Origin: Papaver somniferum
Taxonomy: Eukaryota; Streptophyta; Magnoliopsida; Ranunculales; Papaveraceae
DNA length: 64,000 nt
Direction of reading: 5' to 3'
Assembly: GCF_003573695.1 (NCBI RefSeq)
Contig: NC_039358.1
Coordinates: forward strand, 233,319,560 to 233,383,559
The position numbers and the translations under genes are program-made. The notes beneath the pieces were generated by a model. It saw nothing but the letters and a program-made list of their open reading frames with translations. It had not been told where the DNA came from and did not search any database. This document shows, piece after piece, positions 1 to 9,179 of this stretch (position 1 is the stretch's first letter; each line of letters begins with the position of its first letter).

Positions 1-321
1 GGACTTCACAGGTGTTGTGCATAAAACCATGTTAACCTTGAGCACATTCCTGAAAATTTTGATCTTAAATTGGAACCATCTGACCTTTTCATTGTCGCAA
101 TGCACTTTATTTCTCAGTTTCAATAGTTCGCTGCTTGCTAGATTAGCAATTAGCCATAAATCCTTGATCATACGACTTCTTCCTCTAGCTGACTTAAGGA
201 TCAGGTAAAAAATATGCTGGACTCGAATCAAAAATCCCTGAAATCCACCTCCAGCCTTTAGCACAGCCGTTAGTGAGAGCAGCTAGACCACCTTGAACAT
301 AGAAAGAAGAAAGTGAAAACA
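1..321 (-). pseudogene. LINE-B ORF2 C-terminal fragment, U1 (truncated by window)
   Basis: Partial copy of the LINE-B remnant seen whole in U2 at 10140-10864; only its upstream part (in the minus direction) falls inside this window. It encodes the stretch between the zinc-finger-like region and RNase H of a plant L1-type LINE. A run of six A at ~206-211, against five in U2 and U4, shifts its frame. Confidence 0.7.
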
Positions 322-476
322 TCTTGGTAAACGAGACTTTCCACTCAATTGGGTACTGATTGGGTGTTTATCCATGGATGTACTCTTCTTTGTGCCAAAG
401 AATATTTGATAGCCACAAACAACGGTGCATTCAAGGTAGGGCATCAAACACCAATCTGTCAGATAAAGTGCAGGTA

Positions 477-1130
477 CATGCCAAACTATGCAGGTCCAGC
501 TTCCAAGCATCAGATTTGTCATTCTTTATACTCAACTTACTCGGCTGACTTAGAAGTTATGACTTAGTGTAGCAGTCCATTCTTCTTGTATCTTCTTCGA
601 CAGGTTTTGGGCAGAAACATTGAGTAACCCCTTAGGAAAGCAGTGGCAGCTACTAGATACTCTCTACTCAACAAAAACAACACCCAAAAAAATCTTCATT
701 TAAATATCAGAGCCACTTAATAAGAAACTATTAGAAAAATGAACGAATGATCAACAGAGGGTAAAAAGATCTTAGTAGTGAAAACTCAAAACGAAAAGAA
801 AAGAAAAGAAAAGAAAAGGTGAAAAACTTACAAAATTTAAGTAAAAACCAATCTAAGACAGTAACTATTGCCTGAGCAACACTTGTTCAATTAGAAAATC
901 AGTTGTTCACTGACAATCTTAAAAACATAAGATCCCACAAACCTCAACAATCCACATGTCAGATGCAATCATGAAACCAAAACTTACGTAAAGGAGTTCG
1001 GCCAGGGCTGGCGTAAAACTGGATCAAGGGGATGTAACTGCGAAAGCAAATTTTGAAAAATAAATTAGCTACATTTGGTATGCATACTAAACCATGTAAA
1101 GTAATGACACCATGCACCATCCGAAAAAAG
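477..1130 (-). other. PPR 3' module (downstream of the PPR gene), U1
   Basis: Transcribed-side downstream sequence of the PPR gene, without a convincing long reading frame. It is repeated at about 11019-11672, 21554-22200 and 32072-32730, and a clearly diverged relative lies at 52172-52830. Shared landmarks are the stretch encoding SWTCIVWH just inside its far end and a block with the words cattgactgacaatctt-like and accatgtaaagtaatgacacc. Since the 52-kb relative lacks a PPR gene, this module is probably older than its association with the PPR exon. It could be 3' UTR, intron, or exons of an unrecognised gene. Confidence 0.5.
793..817. repeat. AAAAG microsatellite
   Basis: About five tandem AAAAG units downstream of the PPR gene. 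The equivalents in U3 (near 21871) and U4 (near 32388) differ in repeat number and purity, as expected for a slippage-prone site. Confidence 0.85.
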
Positions 1131-1140
1131 ACTACTCTAA

Positions 1141-2583
1141 TCATAAACACACAGTATACAGACACTGGCAATTACCTGAGATAAAGGAAGCATCCATCGA
1201 TCCAAACAATTCTACTACCTCCTCAATTTTTCCATTCTTGCAGATTCTATCTAAAACTGTACCAAATGTAATTTTATTTGGATATTGACCAAATGATTGT
1301 ATCTCATTGAAGATACCTTCTGCGACCTTTATTCTACCACCTCGGTATAGCCCAGCTAAGAGTATACTGTAAGTAAGTGTTGTAGGTTTCAACCCGTTTT
1401 GTTTCATTTTATTGAATAACAACATAGCTTCATCCAGCTTACAATTCCTGCAATACCCATCAATTAATGTAGTGCAACTGACAGCATTCGGTTCAAGGCC
1501 CCTATCCACCATCGAGTCAAATAGTTCCGCCGCATCTTGCAACCGACCTGCCAAACATAGACCGTTGATCATTGAATTATAAGTAATCCGATCAGGTTTT
1601 ATATTTAGCTTCTCCATGTATCTAAATACCCCCACAGCATCATCTATGTTACCATATTTACAAAGTGAATCTATCAATATAGTAAAGGTTATTGTAGTGG
1701 GTAAAATCCCTTGATCCAACATTTCATTAAAATATCTTCTTGCTTCTTCCCATTGACCATGTATGCAATGACCATGAATCATACAGCTATAAGTTGTTAC
1801 ATCCGCAGAGATTCCTCTACTAACCATCTCGTCAAAGATTCTCCTTGCCTCGTCCAACCGTCCTGAATCGAAAAGCCCGTTAATCAAAGAAGTGTAAACA
1901 ACTACATCGGGTGCAACATTCAGATCTTTAAGCATTTCAGAGAATAGAACCAAAGCTTCATCAACTAATCCTCCTTTACAAAGTGTTTCTATAGTCGCAC
2001 AATATGTAACAACCGTAGGGCTGCATTTCCATTCAACCATCTTGTTTTTCACCTCAAGAGCATGATCAACTTTTCCAGTTTTAGAAAGCCCGGATATAAG
2101 AGTATTACATGTAATAGCATCAGGTTGAACACCCATCTCAGCCATTTTATCAAACACTTTGAATGCAAAATCAATCTTTTGTTGAAGACACAACCCTTTA
2201 ATCAGTGTATTAAAAGTGGCAGTATCAGGATGATAACCCCTCTTTAACACCTCCCCAAACAAACAAAACCCATGATCAACTTTGCCTAATTGACAACAGC
2301 AATTAATCAAAATGCTCAATGTATATATACTGGGTTGTACCCCAACCAAATTCATTTTCTTGTACAACAAAATGACATCTGAATAGCATTTGATTTTGGA
2401 TAGTGAACCAAATACATGATTAAATGTATGATTAGACGGCAAAGGCTTTTCTGAAATCAATTGATCGAAGTATCTCAAACCATCATCAAGCTTCTTAATT
2501 TTACCAGATTTACACTCGTCTCTCACAAAACTCTCAAGTTGTGATATGGTGCAACGATAATTTCTCACAAAACGAAGATTCAT
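1141..2583 (-). CDS. RFL-type P-class pentatricopeptide repeat protein, copy 1
   Basis: 480 residues. Residues 49-469 are twelve tandem P-class PPR motifs of 35 (one of 36) residues, starting at 49, 84, 119, 154, 189, 225, 260, 295, 330, 365, 400 and 435. The N-terminal pattern (PLPS..TFN, YTLSILINCCCQLGKVDHGF, PDTATFNTLIKGLC) is that of the restorer-of-fertility-like (RFL) clade. These proteins normally enter mitochondria and bind or promote cleavage of specific transcripts, often cytoplasmic-male-sterility RNAs. No transit peptide precedes residue 49; a possible one lies in frame upstream behind a TAA. The last motif runs into CTCAG|GTAATT at 1176/1175, a good splice donor, so the final 11 residues may be intronic and the natural C-terminus may lie further downstream. 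Copies in U2 and U4 are identical in protein. Confidence 0.88.
   Translation of the reverse strand: MNLRFVRNYRCTISQLESFVRDECKSGKIKKLDDGLRYFDQLISEKPLPSNHTFNHVFGSLSKIKCYSDVILLYKKMNLVGVQPSIYTLSILINCCCQLGKVDHGFCLFGEVLKRGYHPDTATFNTLIKGLCLQQKIDFAFKVFDKMAEMGVQPDAITCNTLISGLSKTGKVDHALEVKNKMVEWKCSPTVVTYCATIETLCKGGLVDEALVLFSEMLKDLNVAPDVVVYTSLINGLFDSGRLDEARRIFDEMVSRGISADVTTYSCMIHGHCIHGQWEEARRYFNEMLDQGILPTTITFTILIDSLCKYGNIDDAVGVFRYMEKLNIKPDRITYNSMINGLCLAGRLQDAAELFDSMVDRGLEPNAVSCTTLIDGYCRNCKLDEAMLLFNKMKQNGLKPTTLTYSILLAGLYRGGRIKVAEGIFNEIQSFGQYPNKITFGTVLDRICKNGKIEEVVELFGSMDASFISGNCQCLYTVCL
1170..1181 (-). other. Candidate splice donor at the PPR 3' end
   Basis: On the minus strand the sequence reads TTATCTCAG followed by GTAATTGCC, a good plant 5' splice site, with the exon ending at base 1176. 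The equivalent site is present in all four units. Use of this site would remove the last 11 codons and the local TGA. Confidence 0.4.
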
Positions 2584-2592
2584 TTGTGTAAT

Positions 2593-2790
2593 TTATCTAT
2601 CAGATTCAGTGATTTGAAATGTTTGAGCGGGAATACAATGTACCTTTGATGATAAATCTGACTGAGTCTCCGGTTTTGAGTTACTCCATTGCCGTAGAGA
2701 GAGAATGGGGGGTTTGAAATATAACAAACTGAGTCTCCGGTTTTGAGTTACGCCGGTTTTTGAGTTAATTTGGGTTGCGACGCGTGTCAT
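2593..2790 (-). CDS. Upstream 65-codon ORF in frame with the PPR gene, U1
   Basis: A true ATG (2788-2790) opens 65 codons ending in TAA at 2593-2595. Only three codons (att aca caa) separate this stop from the PPR ATG at 2581-2583, all in the same frame. The peptide is basic and rich in R, S and L, with RRLSLLYFKPPILSLRQW, and could be the remains of a mitochondrial transit peptide. Either a nonsense mutation detached it from the PPR protein, or it is a short upstream ORF. It starts within about 30 bases of the LINE-A tail. Confidence 0.45.
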   Translation of the reverse strand: MTRVATQINSKTGVTQNRRLSLLYFKPPILSLRQWSNSKPETQSDLSSKVHCIPAQTFQITESDR

Positions 2791-3047
2791 TTTTACTTTA
2801 TTTATTATTATTTTTTTTGATCAATATAACAAAGAATTTTATAAATAAAGAAAGATAGTACAATCAGGGGAGGAGAAAAGAAGTGAGAAAAAGAGGAAAA
2901 GATAACCTTGAGCATTTTCGGTTGACAACAAAAGTACCGTAATGGATACAAGGTAAATTTAGCCAAGATCCTAAACAATCAGACCTGCTCAAAGAAAGAG
3001 AGAACCTCTACTAACAATGATAGCTACTACCTATTAACTACAATATC

Positions 3048-3722
3048 CTAGTTATAGTGCAGATTCTGGTAAGTAATGCCTCTAAAAGATATTGTTGTAG
3101 ACGTCCAATACAATAAGAGAGCCTTAATCTTCCTAATCAAAATTTCTTGAGAGTATTCTGAATCTTGAAAAATGCACTTATTTCTCTGTTTCCACACTCC
3201 CCAAACGAAAGCAAAGGGTAGTAATTCCCAAATAGTCCTGCCATTCTCGGTGAGCCCGCGAGCCTGTTGCTCGATAAACAAGTTTGTAGCACTTTCACTG
3301 ATAACCCAATCCCTATGAAATTCCTTCATGAAGAACATCCATACATCATACATTTCTGGGCAGTGAATGAAAAGGTGATCAATCGTTTCTTCATTTGACT
3401 TACACAAAATGCACCTATTTGCTAACTTCCATCCCTTCTTCTTTAGATTATTTTGAGTTAAAATAGCATTATGATGAATTAACCACACAAAGAAAGAAAC
3501 TTTAGTTGGTACTGATCGTTTCCAAATTTGTGTAGAAGGGAAGATGATACCTGAGTTCTTCGCCAGCCCTTTGTAGCACGACTTCACCGAAAAGACTCCG
3601 CTCGACTCCCAACTCCACCTTCTAGTATCTTCCCCATTGCTTAATACGGTTCCCTCTAGAAGATGAGATAGAGTAGCTGCCTCGTTAATCTCCAAATCCG
3701 TAAGTCTTATTTTAAAATCCAA
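3048..3722 (-). pseudogene. LINE-A ORF2 C-terminal zinc-finger-like region, U1
   Basis: 224 codons, open throughout. They contain the plant LINE zf-RVT pattern: WKRSVPTKVSFFVWL, then a C-x2-C motif (CILCKSNEETIDHLFIHCP) with the H-x4-C partner. This domain follows reverse transcriptase in plant L1 elements and is thought to bind nucleic acid. The equivalents are 13592-14266, 24107-24781 and 34644-35494, the last split by a frameshift. The segment between this piece and the reverse transcriptase (3733-4112) is also LINE ORF2, but its frame is broken. Confidence 0.8.
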
Positions 3723-4112
3723 GTCCCGACTAATGCGCTCTTCTGAGTTGTTTTTGGCCAGTTCGCTTATCCAACTTCCTTGCTTTCTAGTAACTTCATA
3801 CAGATTAGGAAATTTGTCCTTAAGCGCCTCTTCCCCTATCCATCTATCAACCCAGAATCGGATTTTTCTCCCATTTGCAACCTTGTGTAGAATTCCCAGT
3901 TTGTATTTACCAATTCTGTTGCAAATCCCTCACCACAATCTCATGCCATACGGTTTCTTAGTTTTTTTAGCATCCCAAACATTACTGTCACACCCATACT
4001 TAGCCTCAATAATTCTTCTCCACAGTGCCTCCGGCTCATTTGAAAACCTCCACAACCACTTGCACAATAAAGCATCATTCATCACTGATACAACTTTTAT
4101 GCCCAAACCTCC

Positions 4113-5352
4113 TTATAATTTACTATGACAAATTTTGTGCCATGCCACTAGTGGAACTCTATTCTTCCCATCATTTGTTCTCCAAAGAAAAGTTCCCATT
4201 TCTCTTTCAATCTTCTTTGCTACAGGAGGAGGAATTGTAAAAGCAGACATCAAGAAGACTGCAAGAAAACAGAGAACACTCTTAATAAGAACCAACCTCC
4301 CCCTACCCCCTATATTAAAGATACCTTCTCTTCCATTCTTCTAGTCTTTTCTCCACACTCTCAACCACAGGGTCCCAAATCTTCTTGCACTTATAGGCCC
4401 ATGCAGGCATTCCCAAATACTTGAAACGCAACTCTTCAAGTGCGCAACCGAGAAAATTTTCCACAACTTCGTCATGTGTGGTAGCGCCAATACTAATTGT
4501 TGTTCTTTTCATTAGATTTATACTAAGTCCCGCGACCAACTCAAAACAGGTTAAGATTTCCCTAATAGTAAGTAAGCTTTGAGCCTTATCTGCACTAAAG
4601 AGTAAAGTATCATCAGCAAAAAGCAAGTGGGACACTACGGGCCCGACAAGAGTTACCTTGAAACCAGATAAGCGACCGTTTTCTTCCGCTTTTGCAATCA
4701 TCCGGCAGAAACCTTCCATGACTATGGTGAATAAGAATGGATACAAGGGGTCACCTAGCCTGAGACCCCTAGAGCTCCTAAAATTAGCACCCGGAACCCC
4801 ATTGACTAAGACGGAGAAGTGGGCATGTGATATGCAAGAACAAATCCAGTTCCTCCAAGTGAAACCAAACCCCATCCTCTCCATAACCTTTAGTAAATAG
4901 TTCCAATGCACCTTATCATACGCTTTCTCCACATCCAATTTCAATACCCAACTAGCTTATTTTTGTTTCACTCGAGTGTCCATACATTCATTCGCGAGTA
5001 AGATGCAATCACTAATTTGTCTCCAAGCTATGAATGCGCTCTGGGTGTCCGAGATCAAAACAGGAATAACTTGTTTCAATCTTGTCGCCAACATTTTAGC
5101 AATGATTTTATAAGATGTATTTATCAAGCTAATCGGCCTAAAATCCTTAACCACCTCAACTATTTCCTTTTTTGGTATTAGTGTGGCTAAAGTATTATTT
5201 ATCCTCCAATCCAAAGACCCTGTTACCTCGAAATGCTTCACCACCTTCATAAAATCCTCCCATAGAATCTTCCAGTACCTAGTGAACACCTCAATCAGAT
5301 ACCCGTCAGGTCCCGGTGCCTTGTTATGCTCCATTTCCTTAATGGTACCCAA
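4113..5352 (-). pseudogene. LINE-A reverse transcriptase, U1 (broken)
   Basis: The reverse transcriptase domain lies in three open stretches: 5352-4957 (NKAPGPDGY, LIPKK, FRPISLINTSYKIIAK), 4944-4315 (LDVEKAYDKVHW, motif A; SRGLRLGDPLYPFLF, motif B with Q replaced by L; HLLFADDTLLF, the catalytic FADD) and 4295-4113 (SVLCFLAVFLMSAFTIPPPV, thumb). An in-frame TAA at 4957-4959 separates the first two. U1 alone reads on past LGMPAWAYKCKK; U2-U4 have a three-base insertion that creates TAA right after PAWA. Confidence 0.82.
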
Positions 5353-5608
5353 TATTTCTCCCTCATTGGCCTCTCTAGTCTGACATTTTCAGCAGGTGAG
5401 ACTGTTGAGAATTGAACATCCTCCGTGAAAGGTCTCTGAGCAATGTTTTATGTATATACTCTGGAATAATAATCATCAATGTGGCCCTTAATCACACTTT
5501 CATCTCTTGTATTTCCCCGTCAATTACCAAAAAGCTTATGAAATTCTGCCTTCTTCTCTGGTTTGCACATCTATGAAAATACCTTGTATTGTTATCGCCC
5601 TCATCCAC

Positions 5609-5902
5609 CTACTTGTCTTTTGCCTTACTTTTCAGACTTAATGCCTCTAGTCTTGCCCATTTTTTAAAATATCTTTTAAGGTTGATTCTATCAAATCTAT
5701 CCTCCATTGTCGCTTCGCGAGCTTCATCCTTCTGATCTATAATATGAATGTTAGCCAAAATGTCATCCAAAACTCTCTTCGTACTGCCAAAGTGTGTCCA
5801 ATTCCAAGTCTTTAAATCTCCTTTGAGCAGTTGTAACTTCTTCCAAAAAATATATCCAGGGTTTCCAGACACTTCATATCCTTCCCACCACCCCTTGATC
5901 AA
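5609..5902 (-). pseudogene. LINE-A ORF2 linker between endonuclease and reverse transcriptase, U1
   Basis: 97 codons of the typical linker (WWEGYEVSG, FWKKLQLLKGDLKTWN, then LEALSLKSKAKDK). The reading continues from the endonuclease after a frame change at ~5905. Bases 5353-5608, between this piece and the reverse transcriptase, are also ORF2 but hold several frame breaks. Confidence 0.7.
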
Positions 5903-5906
5903 CTCA

Positions 5907-6674
5907 TCAGTGAGTTATCTTCCATCCACATGATCTCAAACTTGTAAGGTAAGTGACCACCAGTAATCCCATGAGTTTTAGTAACAATGGGTAGTGATCA
6001 GAAGTAGGTTTCGGTCTTGCGCTTTGTGTGGTGTCAGGAAACCTCTCCTCCCATTTGCTGTTAACTAACATACGATCAAGTCGACAGCAAATTGGATCCT
6101 CTTGAAAGTTCGACCAAGTGTAATGAGCCCCGTACAAAGGAAGGTCAAACAGATCACAGTCCGAAATGAAATTTGAAAATTCAGCCATACCTCTATTAGC
6201 GGTAATATCTCTGTTCTTCTCCTCGACAAAGAGAATTGTGTTAAAATCTCCTACAACACAACCCGGTAAATCCCAGACTCCCAAAACACCAGCAATCTCC
6301 CTCCATTCTCTCCTCCTCTGTACTCTATCATTTGGTGCATACACCCCAGTGACAAACCATTCAGTCCCATCCCTTCTCGATTTAAACATACAAGAGAGAG
6401 TATACTGATCTTCTAATGTATCTAATAATTCATACTCATCTTCACACCACATGATGCACATACCCCCTGAAGTCCCTTGTGATGGAACATAACGAAACTG
6501 GATTCCATTCTTGTTCCATAATTCTTTACAAAAACTTTGTGTGATAACCTCCATCTTCGTTTCTTGTAAAACAACAACATTCGGTTTGCTTCTCAATAGT
6601 GCTTCATTAATAACAGCCCTCTTGCTCGCATCCCCTGCCCCCATAATGTTCCAATTTACTATGTTTGCATTCAT
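5907..6674 (-). CDS. LINE-A AP-type endonuclease (ORF2 N-terminus), U1
   Basis: 255 codons from a true ATG. This is an exonuclease-endonuclease-phosphatase fold of the kind that nicks target DNA to prime LINE reverse transcription. The catalytic landmarks are all present: NWNI, LQETKM (Glu), VYAPND (Tyr), GDFNTIL (Asp, Asn), RLDRMLVN (Asp) and SDHYPLLL (Asp-His). Its ATG overlaps the stop of the upstream frame as ATGA (6674-6671), an arrangement that can allow termination-reinitiation. The frame breaks after LLLKLMG near 5980, so the full ORF2 is not intact. Confidence 0.85.
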   Translation of the reverse strand: MNANIVNWNIMGAGDASKRAVINEALLRSKPNVVVLQETKMEVITQSFCKELWNKNGIQFRYVPSQGTSGGMCIMWCEDEYELLDTLEDQYTLSCMFKSRRDGTEWFVTGVYAPNDRVQRRREWREIAGVLGVWDLPGCVVGDFNTILFVEEKNRDITANRGMAEFSNFISDCDLFDLPLYGAHYTWSNFQEDPICCRLDRMLVNSKWEERFPDTTQSARPKPTSDHYPLLLKLMGLLVVTYLTSLRSCGWKITH

Positions 6675-7149
6675 TTATAACATTTCTTACCCCCATTTAC
6701 CACTCTTCTATCTGATTTAGAACTGCTAGGTAAAAGGTTACTAATAGAACATGCTAACCTGTTTGACTCCCGCTGCACTTTTGTAGCGCTAGCAATGATT
6801 GGTGTACTGATAGATAGCTTTGAGCAGTCCTCTTCCTGTGTAGCGTCACCAATTACGCCTTCTTCAGTACCCATGAGTAGTAATCTTTCCCCCTCCAGTC
6901 CCTCATCTAGAACTGCCTCATCTAGCTCTCTAATTGCATGTTCTCTTTTCTCCCTCCTAAACAACTTTCTTTGTTTAGTTTCCCCCAACTGACGATTGAC
7001 AATTTCATAAATTTCCTTCTCCTTTTCACCTTGTGGAATACCAAAAAGTGTCATAACTGATTGAAAAGCAAAAATCAATTGTTCTTTTGCTAATCGGTCT
7101 TCCTCACTCTCTATAATACTAATTTCAATACTGTTTACTTCTTGATTTA
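6671..7149 (-). pseudogene. LINE-A ORF1 C-terminal part, U1
   Basis: Open reading frame from the Mutator-like insertion site to the TGA at 6671-6673. It is charged (FGIPQGEKEKEIYEIVNRQ, then basic and acidic blocks) without a recognised domain. It ends by overlapping the endonuclease ATG. Position and orientation fit the end of LINE ORF1; the remainder is split by the Mutator-like and foldback elements. Confidence 0.6.
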
Positions 7150-8439
7150 GGGCTATTTTGCATTTCCTACCCTCCCAAGATTGCTAATTAGCGTTTCCTC
7201 CCCAAAAAGATTGAAATTAGTGTTTCCTCCCATCGTCACATTTTCCATCCATTATTCAGTTAACTGAGTAAGCACCTCTGTACGCGTGGCATAAACTGTA
7301 CATGTGTTTCCTGACCTTCCTAAAATACCCTCCAGTAATAACCAGTTCACATACCCATCTGTAGCCACTAACTTAGAATCCATCACCGATTCCTCCATCA
7401 CCTAATTTCTATCTGAATTTCTCTTTAGAGTCTTCTCTTGACCTAATTTCTGTCTGAATTTCTCCAAAGACAAGATTGATAGCGAACCATGGTTCGACGT
7501 AGATTGGAATTACAAGGGTTACTAAATGGGTTAGATTGAAATTACAAGGTTCGAAAGAACGAACAGAGAAGAAGTAGCAGTTAGCTAAAAAATCGAAAAG
7601 GGCTTGGAGGAGAAATCAAAAAGAACAGCAAGGATGAGTATTTTTTGGTGACTTGGGAGTATGGGTTCAAGTATTCATGGATGCTTGCTGATGCTCGGTG
7701 CTGTTGCTGCCATGCTCTTATGGATTTAAGAGATGATGGATGATTTGAAGATAGGTCTGGTAGAATGAATTGGTTGAATTCGAGATGTATTTGAGATTGA
7801 AGTGAGTGGATGTTATATTAAAGGGGAGATTTGGGTTAATAAAAAATCCGACAACTGAGTGAAGAATGAAGGGTTTACTGGCGGCTATAAAATTGAGAGA
7901 TGAAGATGCAGTTGAGTACCCAGGGTTCGATTAGTGAAGATGAACAAAATTGAGATGAACTTAATTAATTAATTGAAACCCTTGGTTGATCGCTTTGCAT
8001 ATAGTGGAATCAAAATAAACCATAATTTTCTTTAGATTGAATGGATTGCAGATGAAGAATTAAGGTTTTGTGACGAGATTAATTTGGGTATTTGGGTTGG
8101 TGGGCGATTACAGATGGGTGTTTTGTTTTAAAAGGAGTTGCTGGTGATGTTGTGTTGCCATTGAAGATGCAGACGAGTGATCCGAGTCTCAGTTCGGAAG
8201 GAAGAAGACTGTAAATTGATTTAGATTGCGACTTTGATGTAATTTACCGAAACGAATGAGGGTATTTTGGAATTTTTGTTTGACACATGTATATATTTGC
8301 CACACGTGTATCTTTGCTGACTCAGTTAACTAGAAGTTGGATGGAAAATGTAACGACGGGAGGAAACACTAATTTCAATCTTTTTGGGAAAGAAATGCTA
8401 ATTAGAGATCTTGGGAGGGGAGGAAACACAAAATAGCCC
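7150..8439. mobile_element. Non-autonomous Mutator-like element, U1
   Basis: 1290 bases bounded by a perfect 9-bp target duplication CTTGATTTA (7141-7149 and 8440-8448). The terminal inverted repeats begin GGGCTATTTTG and run about 170 bases with roughly 85% identity by eye. A 9-bp duplication with long inverted repeats is the signature of the Mutator superfamily. There is no transposase frame, and no captured gene was recognised inside. It is inserted in LINE-A ORF1. Confidence 0.88.
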
Positions 8440-8448
8440 CTTGATTTA

Positions 8449-8881
8449 TGTCACAATGACCTCCTTTCACCCTCTATCAATTCCCCCATGATTACACATA
8501 TATGATTCCTCAATTTTAGCAGCCGGATCCAATCGATGGAGTTGAGTAATCAATAACGGCTCTTCTTGTACATCAATTTCACTAGCTTCTTCACTTAATT
8601 CCATAGGTAAATTATGGGATTGATCCTCAAGAATAGAAAATTGATTATAAATTATAATGGGAGAAGGACGAAGTTAGAAAAAAGAACCGCAAGGAGATGA
8701 ATTTAGAATCTCTTTGAAACCATTGTTGATAACTAATCTTCTCTGGTCAACCAGATTTTGATATGCAAAAGACTGGTTTACCCTTGAGCCCAGAAGCGAG
8801 TTGTTACCGGAAGAAACAAATGGCTTTCCCCCAGCAGGCCCAGACCCATTTCTTTTTTCGGTCCGCGAGTTATAATCCTAG
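8449..8881 (-). pseudogene. LINE-A ORF1 middle part between Mutator-like and foldback elements, U1
   Basis: On the minus strand, partly open frames read MELSEEASEIDVQEEPLL and similar acidic sequence, consistent with the ORF1 linker. The frame is interrupted. Equivalents are 18985-19416, 29507-29937 and 38895-39327. Confidence 0.45.
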
Positions 8882-9103
8882 AGGTGTCACCATCCTTTCA
8901 CAAAAAACCCATCAAAACAAAAGTAACACAAAAATCCCATCAAAACAAAATTAACACAAAAACCCCAAATTTAAATGTTGGTTTCATCATAAAATTTGAT
9001 GAAACCAACATTTAAATTTGAGGTTTTTGTATCAATTTTTAAAAATTTGGGGTTTTTGTATCAATTTTGTTTACGATGGAGTTTTAATGGATCCCAACAT
9101 TTG
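8882..9103. mobile_element. Foldback element at the array breakpoint, U1 (incomplete)
   Basis: Inverted-repeat element whose centre (8966-9020) is a near-perfect hairpin with arms of about 24 bases (CAAATTTAAATGTTGGTTTC and its complement). Outer arms carry complementary copies of a word like CAAAAACCCCAAATTT. The complete element, with AGGTGTC/GACACCT ends, is seen only at 39328-39581; here the right end is replaced by the next unit at ~9103. Confidence 0.75.
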
Positions 9104-9179
9104 AGATATGTTATATCCAAGTTGCATTGTCAATTATACTCCTGATGCATAATCCGTGATGCAGACATTTTTCAAAATT

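Larger units (their letters stand above)
2819..8881 (-). mobile_element. LINE-A (plant L1-type), 5'-truncated copy, U1
   Basis: Non-LTR retrotransposon reading right to left: end of ORF1 (to 6671), AP-type endonuclease (6674-5907), linker (5902-5609), reverse transcriptase (5352-4113), and a zinc-finger-like C-terminal region (3722-3048). A T-rich tract at 2790-2818 marks its A-tail. A Mutator-like element (7150-8439) is nested in the ORF1 part. The copy stops at the foldback element, where the array breakpoint lies; the rest of ORF1 survives only to the right of U4. Confidence 0.88.
1..9103. repeat. Tandem array unit U1 (left-truncated by the window)
   Basis: First visible unit of a ~10.5-kb direct tandem array. 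Base 1 corresponds to 10544, 21080 and 31598, giving offsets of 10543, 10536 and 10518. The unit starts inside LINE-B and runs through the PPR gene, LINE-A, the Mutator-like element and most of the foldback element. Its right limit is placed at the last base shared with the right flank of U4. The array may continue to the left of the window. Confidence 0.95.

Noticed and set aside
959..1171. A 70-codon minus-strand frame just after the PPR stop
   Set aside because: It lies in the probable intron or 3' region, starts within the PPR end, and has no counterpart frame in the 52-kb relative.
3733..4128. A 131-codon plus-strand reading frame, repeated in every unit
   Set aside because: It is the reverse strand of LINE-A ORF2 between the zinc-finger-like region and the thumb; the minus strand gives recognisable LINE protein and this one does not.
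8966..9020. The foldback hairpin as a microRNA precursor
   Set aside because: Near-perfect arms and wider inverted flanks fit a foldback transposon better than a MIRNA gene, and there is no sign of a target.
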